Part shown: positions 57,624-64,000 of the stretch, in pieces
Layout of the letters: every line of letters begins with the position of its first letter
How positions within the stretch are numbered: the stretch's first letter is position 1
Source: Pseudomonadota bacterium
GTDB taxonomy: Archaea; Thermoplasmatota; SW-10-69-26; JACQPN01; JAJPHT01
DNA length: 64,000 nucleotides
NCBI GenBank assembly: GCA_021325135.1
Contig: JAJPHT010000045.1
Coordinates: 62,001-126,000, forward strand
Reading direction: 5' to 3'
Made by a program: the position numbers and the translations under genes
Notes under the pieces: generated by a model
What the model saw: the letters and a program-made list of their open reading frames with translations, nothing else
The model's database searches: none
What the model was told of the DNA's origin: nothing

Positions 57624-59180
57624 CTACGCCTTCGCCTTCTTGGGCGCCTTGAAGTCCCGCATCCAGCGCACCAGCAGGCGGACCCCGACGCCGGTGGACT
57701 TCTCGGGGCAGTACTCCTCGTTGAAGCGCGGCGTCGCGCCCTCGTGGTAGGCCGTGCTGGCGATGTCCAGGTGGACCCACGGGTGGTCGCCCACGAAGTG
57801 CTCCAGGAACTTGCCCGCGGTCACGCTGCTGGCGATGCGGCCCGCGCTGTTCTTCACGTCCGCCACCTGGGACTTCACCATCTCGCCGTACTCGTCGAAG
57901 AAGGGCAGGGGCCAGATGCGCTCGTGGACCGCCGAGCCCGCCTCGCGCAGCGCATCCAGGAGGGGCTCGCTGTTGCCCATGCCCGCGATGGCGTGGTGCC
58001 CCACGGCGACGATGCAGCCCCCCGTGAGCGTGGAGAGCTCCACGATGGCGGCGGGATCGTAGCGCCCCGCGTAGTGCAGCGCGTCGGAGAGGATGACGCG
58101 CCCCTCGGCGTCGGTGTTCACGACCTCGATGGTCTTGCCGCTCATGGTGGTCACGACGTCGCCGGGCTTGTACGCGCTCCCCGAGGGGAGGTTGTCGGTG
58201 AAGGGCGCGAGGGCGACGACGCGCAGCGGGAGCTTGAGCCGCTTCGCCGCGACCACCGCGGCCATGACGGCGCTGGCGCCCGACTTGTCCATCCTCATGT
58301 TCTCCATGCCCTCGGCGGGCTTGATGGAGATGCCGCCCGAGTCGAACGTAATGCCCTTCCCCACGAGGACCACCGTGTGCTTGGCGCCCCGCGGGTGGTG
58401 GTCCAGCACGCAGAAGCGCGGCTCGCGCACGCTGCCCCGCGCGACGGCCAGCACGCCGCCCATGCCGAGCCCCTCCATCTCGCGCTTGTCCAGCACGGTG
58501 GCCTTGAGGCCGTGCTCGCGGGCCAGCGCGACGACGCGGTCGCCGTAGAGCGAGGGCGCGGCGTCGTCGCCGGACCACTGCGCCCAGTCGCGGCACTGGT
58601 TCGTCGCCTGCGCGATGACGCTGCCCACCTGCGCGCCCTCTGCCGCCTGCCGCGCCGAGGTCGCGCGCTTGTCCAGGAGGACGATCCGCGCCAGCTGCGG
58701 CCTCTCGTCCGTCTTCTCCTGCTTCTTCACGCCCTTGTAGGCGTCGAACTTGTAGAGGCCCAGCAGGGCGCCCTCGGCCATGGCCTCCGCCACGTCGCGC
58801 GGCGCGAGGCCGGCGCCGCCCACGCCCAGCAGCGCGACGTGCGCCTCCCGCGCGCCCAGGTCCCGCGCGCGTCTCGCGACGACGGCGCTCACGCGGCGCA
58901 CCTTGTCCAGCGTCAGCTTGTCCACGGGCCCGAGCCCCGCCAGGAGGACGCGCTTGGCGCCGCCCTGCGCGGGGTGGACCATGACGCTCTCCTTGAATTT
59001 CCCCTTGAAGTCGCCCGCCGCGAGGATGCGCGAGAGCGCGCCGCCCGAGGCCTCGTCCACGGCCTTCGTCACCCCGCCGAACGACTCCACGCCCTCGAAG
59101 GCGTCCACGACGACGAGGTCGGACGTGACAGTGGTGAGGTCGCCCTGCTGCGCGACGACCTCGACGGGCTTGCCTGGCAT
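57624..59180 (-). CDS. Leucyl aminopeptidase (M17)
   Basis: 518 residues. The C-terminal catalytic domain has GKGITFDSGGISIKP, MDKSGA, the metal signature NTDAEGRVILSDAL, and the end RLLVRWMRDF. The N-terminal Ala-rich alpha/beta domain (1-170) resembles that of LAP/PepA. It would release N-terminal residues from peptides using two metal ions. In the distal part the usual TGGR loop looks altered (NSAGRIASSVTAGKFLEHFVGDHPWVHLDIASTAYHEG), which is still compatible with the family. Could help degrade peptides released by the subtilase or the HtrA protease. Confidence 0.92.
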   Translation of the reverse strand: MPGKPVEVVAQQGDLTTVTSDLVVVDAFEGVESFGGVTKAVDEASGGALSRILAAGDFKGKFKESVMVHPAQGGAKRVLLAGLGPVDKLTLDKVRRVSAVVARRARDLGAREAHVALLGVGGAGLAPRDVAEAMAEGALLGLYKFDAYKGVKKQEKTDERPQLARIVLLDKRATSARQAAEGAQVGSVIAQATNQCRDWAQWSGDDAAPSLYGDRVVALAREHGLKATVLDKREMEGLGMGGVLAVARGSVREPRFCVLDHHPRGAKHTVVLVGKGITFDSGGISIKPAEGMENMRMDKSGASAVMAAVVAAKRLKLPLRVVALAPFTDNLPSGSAYKPGDVVTTMSGKTIEVVNTDAEGRVILSDALHYAGRYDPAAIVELSTLTGGCIVAVGHHAIAGMGNSEPLLDALREAGSAVHERIWPLPFFDEYGEMVKSQVADVKNSAGRIASSVTAGKFLEHFVGDHPWVHLDIASTAYHEGATPRFNEEYCPEKSTGVGVRLLVRWMRDFKAPKKAKA

Positions 59181-59279
59181 CGGCGGCGCGAAGGGGCGCG
59201 CGCCGGGTAAGCGTTGCGAAGCGGCGCCATCGGCAAGACGGCGAGAAGCCCCATCTTGGCGCGCGTCCGAGGCGGGGCC

Positions 59280-59528
59280 ATGCCCGACGAAGAGCAGGAG
59301 CCCGCCGCGGAGGCGAACCCGGTGGGGCGCATGCGCGGAGGGGGCCGGACCGGCGAGGGCGTGGCGCGCCCCCGCGACCGCGAGGCGGCCGAGGGCGACG
59401 CCGCGGTCGAGCCCGGCTTCACGACCACCGGCCCCTCGGGGAGCGCGGGCGGCAGGGCCCTCTACGGCAAGGACCGCGAGGAGCCCGCCGAGCCCGTGGA
59501 CGTCGATGCAGCCGACGAGGTGCGCTGA
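59280..59528 (+). CDS. Small acidic, probably disordered protein
   Basis: 82 residues from ATG 59280, rich in Glu, Gly, Ala, Arg and Pro (MPDEEQEPAAEANPVGRMRGGGRTGEGVARPRDRE), ending DVDAADEVR. No hydrophobic core is visible, so it is likely to be disordered. Divergent from the aminopeptidase gene. Function unknown. Confidence 0.45.
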   Translation: MPDEEQEPAAEANPVGRMRGGGRTGEGVARPRDREAAEGDAAVEPGFTTTGPSGSAGGRALYGKDREEPAEPVDVDAADEVR

Positions 59529-59602
59529 ACCGGTCCACGCGCAACGGCCTTACGCCCACGAGGATTTTCCCGCGCGCCCCTCGGGGCTTGTGAGTGAGAC
59601 CC

Positions 59603-59920
59603 ATGCGTCTGGCTGTTGCGACCCTTCTGAGCCTTGCCTTCGTCACCGTCCTCTTCGCGCCCGCCGCCTCCGCGGGCCCGGTCAACTGCCTCGAGGTCTA
59701 CCCGTGGAGCAAGCTCTGCGAGGGCGACGTGGGCGGCTTCCTCTGCGCCGAGCACCTCTGCCCCACCTACGCGCCCCCCGCGCCCCCCACGCTCTGCACC
59801 GTGCCGGACTGCGTCCACGTGGACTGCATCCAGGTGGTCCCGTGGAGCTACCTCTGCTCAGGCAACGTGCAGGGCTTCGTCGACTACTACCTCCACGCCA
59901 TCGGGCCCGTCCTGGGGTGA
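59603..59920 (+). CDS. Small secreted Cys-rich protein 1
   Basis: 105 residues from ATG 59603: a signal peptide (about 1-24, ending ASA) and a mature domain with seven or eight Cys (NCLEVYPWSKLCEG, LCAEHLCPTY, LCTVPDCVHVDCIQVVPWSYLCSG). The sequence contains an internal near-repeat, EVYPWSKLCEGDVGGF versus QVVPWSYLCSGNVQGF. Disulfides are likely. The next gene starts four bases after the stop and encodes another Cys-rich secreted protein. Confidence 0.68.
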   Translation: MRLAVATLLSLAFVTVLFAPAASAGPVNCLEVYPWSKLCEGDVGGFLCAEHLCPTYAPPAPPTLCTVPDCVHVDCIQVVPWSYLCSGNVQGFVDYYLHAIGPVLG

Positions 59921-59924
59921 GCCC

Positions 59925-60158
59925 GTGAAGCTGGCCCTGCTCTGCGTGTCGGCCGCGCTGGTCGCCACGGCCTTCCTCGCGCCCTCCGCCAGCGCGGCGC
60001 CCGGCTGCGTGCCCGACCTCTCGTGCATCAACCCGCAGCTCTGCTTCGCCACCCTGGGCGGCGCGTGCGTCGAGTGGCGCGACTGCCTCGAAGGCAAGCC
60101 GTGCATCCGCCCGGTGGACTGCCTGGACGGGCAGGACTACTGCCCGCCGCCCAACTGA
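59925..60158 (+). CDS. Small secreted Cys-rich protein 2
   Basis: 77 residues from GTG 59925: a signal peptide (1-23, ending SASA) and about 54 mature residues with nine Cys (GCVPDLSCINPQLCFATLGGACVEWRDCLEGKPCIRPVDCLDGQDYC). The even spacing of C-x5-C units suggests a compact disulfide-rich fold, as in small toxins or inhibitors, but no known family is recognised. Start 4 bases after the previous gene's stop; co-expressed. Confidence 0.65.
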   Translation: MKLALLCVSAALVATAFLAPSASAAPGCVPDLSCINPQLCFATLGGACVEWRDCLEGKPCIRPVDCLDGQDYCPPPN

Positions 60159-60208
60159 GCGAGGCTCCGGCGAGAGGCTTCTTCGGCGCGGGGCCGGGTC
60201 CCTGACCC

Positions 60209-60376
60209 ATGCCTGACGGGTTCCCGCCCCGCGCCCTGAGAAGGCCCGGCCACGAGCGCGTGCCCGAGCCCGGCCACGAGGGGCCCGTCCGCGTCCCCCT
60301 CCGCGAGTGGGAGGAGAACAACCGGCGCCGCGACACGGCGGATGGACACGCGGGCGACGAGGCGCTGGTGGAGTGA
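60209..60376 (+). CDS. 55-residue charged protein
   Basis: Starts MPDGFPPRALRRPGHERVPE and ends DEALVE; very rich in Arg, Glu, Pro and Gly, without hydrophobic segment. Likely disordered. It follows the Cys-rich genes by 50 bases. Real coding status is uncertain. Confidence 0.35.
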   Translation: MPDGFPPRALRRPGHERVPEPGHEGPVRVPLREWEENNRRRDTADGHAGDEALVE

Positions 60377-60399
60377 ATTTTTTAGACGAAGAGGCGCTT

Positions 60400-60753
60400 T
60401 CAAGCCAGGCGAGCGGTTCGCCTGGATTTCAGCTTCCGCCAGCCCGCGATTCCCAGGGACGCCAAACCGCCGATGGCCATGAAGTTCCCGAGATAGAACG
60501 CCGGAACTTCCCACCAAGGCGCATCGTCAACGTGGAAGCACGTGGATTGAGTCTCGTTGGACGCGGGCTGAGGGCAGTAGAGGGCCCTTCCGGGGCTTGT
60601 GAGATGGCATGTGGATTCCGACGGAGCGGCGCCCGGATCGCACACCACCCGGGGCGGAGAGCCCTGAAAATGCGGAACGTAGCCGACCCACCATCCCACG
60701 AGAAGAAGCCCCAAGCCGAGCACGATCCACGGTCCGGGACGCTTCCAAGGCAT
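60400..60753 (-). CDS. Membrane protein with two helices and a Cys-containing loop
   Basis: 117 residues from ATG 60753. An N-terminal helix (about 9-24, PWIVLGLGLLLVGWWVG), an extracytoplasmic loop (25-80) with Cys in RVVCDPG, STCHL, LYCPQ and STCFHV, and a second helix (about 84-104) with a basic C-terminus. This resembles short disulfide-containing membrane proteins. Lower G/C content than the surroundings. It sits 23 bases after the frameshifted gene. Confidence 0.55.
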   Translation of the reverse strand: MPWKRPGPWIVLGLGLLLVGWWVGYVPHFQGSPPRVVCDPGAAPSESTCHLTSPGRALYCPQPASNETQSTCFHVDDAPWWEVPAFYLGNFMAIGGLASLGIAGWRKLKSRRTARLA

Positions 60754-60776
60754 GGGCTCCTCCACGCTCCTTCCCA

Positions 60777-61587
60777 TTACGCCGGGCCAAACCCGTTGTC
60801 GCACTGGGCCGTGTACTTCCACGGCATGTCGCCGGAGGAGATGCAGAACCCGTAGAGGCCATTGTCTCCGTCGTGCCCCACGTTCGTCCACCAATCGTGG
60901 TCATCGCTGGGCCAGTAGATCGAATGGAAACGGCAATCCACGTCGTTTTCGAAGTAGCCGGGTCCAAGGTCAGGCTGATCGATGCTGCACGAGTCGCAGC
61001 GCCAGCCGCCCGTGGTCGCGCACCATTGACCGCCCGATTGGGCGACTGCGAAGCTCTGCTTGCAGTCCCATGCGATTTCGTTGAACGTCGTCTCGCTGCC
61101 GGTTGTTGTCGTCATGGTCAGGTCAGTGTGGGCCGCGTAGCTCGGGCAGGGCGAAGGGCCATCGTAGGAAATGCCCGTTTTGTCAAGGGACGCCAGCGCC
61201 CTCGCCCCCGGGAGCCCTGAGGGGCCATGGAGAATCGCCACGACTGATTCGATGCTGCGGTGGCCGGGTTGAGGGTGGCCTTGTAGTCGGTGCCGTGAAC
61301 CGACCATTCGACGCTGGCGCCGGTGATGCGGCAAGCCGATGCCTCCACGGTCAATCGCACCCTCTCGATTCCTTGGTCCGCAGGGATCGGGCCGGGCGAA
61401 TATCGAGCCATTCCGGCGCAAGACTGCGCGACGTGGTTGGGGACCATGGCATGGACGAGGGTGGGCGCAGGGACCCACGGCAAGGTGGCGGGGTCCACGG
61501 GAATTCCGTGGTGGCGAGGCCGTAGGGGGTGAGCGTAAGGCCAACCATGAGAGCGGCCGCCAAAAGCAACAGCCTGGAGATTCCCAT
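60777..61587 (-). pseudogene. Secreted Cys-containing protein gene broken by two frameshifts
   Basis: Three consecutive reading frames on the minus strand together form one protein. The first, from ATG 61587, is MGISRLLLLAAALMVGLTLT and PYGLATTEFPW (signal peptide). Next comes ATLPWVPAPTLVHAMVPNHVAQSCAGMARY through KATLNPATAASNQSWRFSM, then GPSGLPGARALASLDKTGISYDG through DCKQSFAVAQ, QWCATTGGWRCDSC and the end at 60777. The switches fall near homopolymer runs around 61490 and 61205. Repaired length would be about 270 residues. The gene may be a decaying pseudogene or carry sequencing errors. Confidence 0.7.
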
Positions 61588-61617
61588 ACGCTCCCTTTCT
61601 GACCAAATCTGGCGCGC

Positions 61618-61628
61618 GCAAATATCTT
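61618..61628 (-). promoter_or_regulatory. TATA box for the frameshifted gene
   Basis: On the minus strand the bases read AAGATATTTGC, about 32-40 bases before ATG 61587, with a purine-rich AAAGGGAG close to the start. An intact-looking promoter hints that the gene decayed recently or that the frameshifts are artefacts. Confidence 0.45.
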
Positions 61629-61688
61629 GTGTCGCGCTTGGTGAATCAACGGTAAAAGTAGCGCGGATTGAAGGCGCCGAAATCCGCC

Positions 61689-62840
61689 TCACCGCAGGTC
61701 GCCCTTCAGCAGCGCGCCCCCGACCACCACGCGCTGGATCTCGTTGGTGCCCTCGTAGATCTGCGTGATCTTGGCGTCGCGGAAGTGACGCTCGGCGGCG
61801 TAGTCCGTGGTGTAGCCGTTGCCGCCGTGGATCTGGACGCACTCGGTGGCGGCCCACATGGCGGTGTCGCCCGCGAAGCACTTGGCCATGGCGGCGGCGG
61901 GGCCGTAGCTCTTGCCCGCGTCCTTGAGGGCGGCGGCCTGGTAGGTGAGGAGGCGCGAGGCCTGGATGCGCATCGCCATGTCGGCGAGCTTGAACTGGAT
62001 GGCCTGGAAGTCCGCGATGGGCTTGCCGAACTGCTCGCGCTCCTTGGCGTAGGCGACCGACTCTTCGAGGCACGCCTGCGCGATGCCGAGGGCCTGGGCG
62101 GCGATGCCGATGCGGCCGCCGTCCAGCGTCTTCATGGCGATCTTGAATCCGTCGCCCTCCTTGCCAAGGAGGTTCTCCTTGGGGACCTCGACGTTGTCGA
62201 AGTAGAGCTGCGTGGAGTGCGCGGCGCGGATGCCCACCTTGTGCTCGGGCTCGCTCCAGGTGAAGCCGGGCATGCCCTTCTCCACGAGGAGGGCGCTCAT
62301 GCCCTTGTGGCGCTGGGCGGGGTCGGTCTTGCAGAAGACGATGACGGTGTCGGCGTGGCCGCCGTTGGTGATGAAGTTCTTCTGGCCGTTGAGGACGTAG
62401 ACGTCGCCCTTCTTCTGGGCCGTGCTCTGGCCGCCTGCGGGGTCGCTGCCGGCGACGGGCTCGCTGAGGCCGTAGGCGCCCAGCTTCTTGCCTTGGGCGT
62501 AGGGTGTGGCGAACTTCTGCTTCTGCGCGTCGGTGCCGAAGGTGGTGACGGGCCAGAGGTAGAGGGAGTTGTTCACGGAGGCGATGACGCCGTGGCTCGC
62601 GCACACGCGCGAGAGCTCCTCGATGGCGATGGCGTAGGAGACCATGTCGGCGCCGGCGCCGCCGAGGGCGGGGTCGGTGTTGAGGCCGAGGAGGCCCAGC
62701 TCGGCCATCTTGGGGATGTTCTCGGCGGGCCACCGCTTCTCCTGGTCGGCCTTGGCGGCGATGGGGCGGACGTTCTTCTCGGCGAACTCGCGCACCGTCT
62801 GCCGGATGAGGTCCTGCTCGGGGGTGGTCTCGAACTGCAT
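61689..62840 (-). CDS. Acyl-CoA dehydrogenase
   Basis: 383 residues, typical short/medium-chain family length. Features: FAD-binding AYGLSEPVAGSDPAGGQST and FITNGGHADTVIVFCKTD, substrate loop region KVGIRAAHSTQLYFDNVEVP, and the C-terminal IHGGNGYTTDYAAERHFRDAKITQIYEGTNEIQR, where E of YEGT is the catalytic base. It would oxidise a saturated acyl-CoA to the enoyl-CoA, which the fused enzyme at 39903 and the thiolase at 12170 could process further. No electron-transfer flavoprotein gene is in the window. Confidence 0.93.
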   Translation of the reverse strand: MQFETTPEQDLIRQTVREFAEKNVRPIAAKADQEKRWPAENIPKMAELGLLGLNTDPALGGAGADMVSYAIAIEELSRVCASHGVIASVNNSLYLWPVTTFGTDAQKQKFATPYAQGKKLGAYGLSEPVAGSDPAGGQSTAQKKGDVYVLNGQKNFITNGGHADTVIVFCKTDPAQRHKGMSALLVEKGMPGFTWSEPEHKVGIRAAHSTQLYFDNVEVPKENLLGKEGDGFKIAMKTLDGGRIGIAAQALGIAQACLEESVAYAKEREQFGKPIADFQAIQFKLADMAMRIQASRLLTYQAAALKDAGKSYGPAAAMAKCFAGDTAMWAATECVQIHGGNGYTTDYAAERHFRDAKITQIYEGTNEIQRVVVGGALLKGDLR

Positions 62841-62878
62841 GCGGCCCACTCTGGGCGCGCGATGGAGGGTGGGGCTAC

Positions 62879-64000
62879 TTATCCTTGATCCACGGCCGGG
62901 CGGAAGGCGGCGACGCCGCCGGTCCCCCAGACGTACGTCCATTCCTCGTAGGGGACGAGGAGCGTGCCTTCGCCGGCGATGGGCGCGCCGTAGACGCCGG
63001 CGGCGGTGGCGTTGGGGACGGCGCCGCGCCAGAGGATCGTGCCGTTGCCGGCGTGGATGGCCCAGACGCTTCCGTCGATGGCGCCGGCGAAGACGATGCC
63101 GTCGGCGACCGCGACGCCGGCGAAGCTGCGGTCGCTCAGCGTGGAGGCCCATTGGAGCGCGCCGGTGGTGGCGTCGAGGCAGACGACGCGCCCTTCGGCG
63201 ACGATGGCGCCGTACTGGCGTCCGTAGGCGGTGCTGCCGGCGCCCAGGTAGCCTTCGCCGAAGAACGTGCTGTTGGCGCGCCAGACGAGGGCGCCCGTGG
63301 CGGCGTCGAGGGCGAAGAAGTCGCCCAGCTTGTTGCCGTCCCCCACGAGCTTGCGGCCGTGGGCGTCCTGCCAGATGCGCACGGCCATCCCGAAGTCGGC
63401 GTCGGGGCCCTCGGGGTCGCCGGAGGTCCATACGTCGTTGGGGTAGGCCTGGAAGGACCAGAGAAACGCGCCCGTCGTGGCGTTGAGCGCGACGATGGCG
63501 TTGGTGCGGTTGTGCGCGGGGCTGGTGTACGCGTTGCCGGTGGCGTAGTAGAGCGTCATCGTCTCCGCGTCCAGCGCGGGGGCGCTCCACGCGGCGCCGC
63601 CGGTGAAGCCGGGGGGCACCGTGTAGAATCGCCAGTCGACGTGGCCGGTGGCGGCGTCGATGCGCAGCACCGAGCCCCGGAAGTCGGGCGTGTCGCCGTA
63701 GAAGTTCGACTCCTGGTCCGACGAGACGCCGACGTAGACCTTTCCGTCGTGGTAGGTGGGGGCGCCGTAGGCCCGCGTCGCGTTGTACGAGTCCAGCGGC
63801 GTGATCCAGAGGACGCTTCCGTTGGAGGCGTCCAGCGCGGCCAGCTCGCCCAGCCCCGTGCCCACGAAGACGCGGCCGTCCGCGACGAGGGGCGTCGAGG
63901 AGAGCGCGCCGTGGCCAAGCGCGCGGCTCCACTCCTGGCGGCCGTCCGTCGCGTTGAGGCGGTAGACGGTGCCGCCCCAGTCGCCCAGGTAGACGTGCCC
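62879..64000 (-). CDS. PQQ-like beta-propeller protein (start outside window)
   Basis: At least 373 residues; the frame is open to the right edge, so the N-terminus is missing. Repeated blades of the form VYVGVSSDQES...LRIDAATGHVDWRFY, TMTLYYATGNAY, FALDAATGALVWRAN and VWAIHAGNGTILWRGA are typical of PQQ-like (YncE/BamB type) propellers. Without the missing part it is not clear whether a PQQ site and export signal are present. FG-GAP-type gene 28329 has related phrases. Confidence 0.8.
   Translation of the reverse strand, partial: GHVYLGDWGGTVYRLNATDGRQEWSRALGHGALSSTPLVADGRVFVGTGLGELAALDASNGSVLWITPLDSYNATRAYGAPTYHDGKVYVGVSSDQESNFYGDTPDFRGSVLRIDAATGHVDWRFYTVPPGFTGGAAWSAPALDAETMTLYYATGNAYTSPAHNRTNAIVALNATTGAFLWSFQAYPNDVWTSGDPEGPDADFGMAVRIWQDAHGRKLVGDGNKLGDFFALDAATGALVWRANSTFFGEGYLGAGSTAYGRQYGAIVAEGRVVCLDATTGALQWASTLSDRSFAGVAVADGIVFAGAIDGSVWAIHAGNGTILWRGAVPNATAAGVYGAPIAGEGTLLVPYEEWTYVWGTGGVAAFRPAVDQG

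Noticed and set aside
1..64000. tRNA, rRNA and CRISPR search by eye
   Set aside because: No GGTTCRA-type T arm with a pairing acceptor stem, no rRNA blocks and no regularly spaced repeats were found; a dedicated program could still find a degenerate tRNA.

Overview
The window is very G+C-rich (about 70%) and almost every gene looks archaeal. The markers are an archaeal DnaG-type primase, UPF0058 and UPF0146 family proteins, a stand-alone alanyl-tRNA editing protein (AlaX), a Roadblock/LC7 protein, a UbiA-type prenyltransferase, and several genes whose A/T-rich TATA-like element sits about 26 bases before the start codon, as expected for leaderless archaeal transcripts. The proteome is not strongly acidic, so a haloarchaeon is unlikely. 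An uncultivated, high-G+C, aerobic or facultative euryarchaeon such as a Thermoplasmatota lineage fits best. This placement is inference.

Layout. 0-3.3 kb: thioredoxin-like/DUF4395 pair, a short-chain dehydrogenase, and a secreted sugar dehydrogenase fused to a cupredoxin. 3.4-7.0 kb: the most striking locus, two tandem 50-53-residue precursor peptides followed by three translationally coupled enzymes (a stand-alone APH-like kinase, a HopA1-like phospho-Ser/Thr lyase and a LanC cyclase). This is a compact lanthipeptide pathway resembling bacterial class V but with a true LanC. 7-12 kb: methyltransferase, PAS-PAS-V4R sensor, AlaX, a voltage-sensor-like channel with a non-canonical filter, a truncated FAH-like protein and a membrane nuclease-like protein. 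12-25 kb: thiolase (with a stray copy of its tail downstream), PfkB kinase, HAD phosphatase, CoA-binding protein, subtilase, histidine kinase, small membrane and zinc-ribbon proteins, a membrane-anchored winged-helix regulator and an MscS channel. 26-39 kb: glycosyltransferase, FG-GAP protein, DnaG primase with a very large charged linker, RimI-like acetyltransferase, SerB, HtrA, and a TPR membrane protein beside a winged-helix regulator. 40-47 kb: a fused 3-hydroxyacyl-CoA dehydrogenase/enoyl-CoA hydratase, M50 protease, UbiA enzyme and tandem alpha/beta hydrolases. 48-52 kb: a suf operon (D-S-U-C). 53-64 kb: lipoproteins, FKBP isomerase, Roadblock protein, leucyl aminopeptidase, small secreted Cys-rich proteins, a frameshifted secreted-protein gene, acyl-CoA dehydrogenase and a beta-propeller protein cut by the window edge.

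Together the thiolase, the dehydrogenase/hydratase fusion and the acyl-CoA dehydrogenase could supply most of a beta-oxidation-type acyl-CoA pathway. Many adjacent genes overlap by four bases (GTGA), indicating translational coupling. No tRNA, rRNA, CRISPR array or transposase gene was recognised. The intergenic regions carry at least two families of dispersed palindromic repeats and two long single-copy inverted repeats, and the octamer YGATATCR is strongly over-represented.
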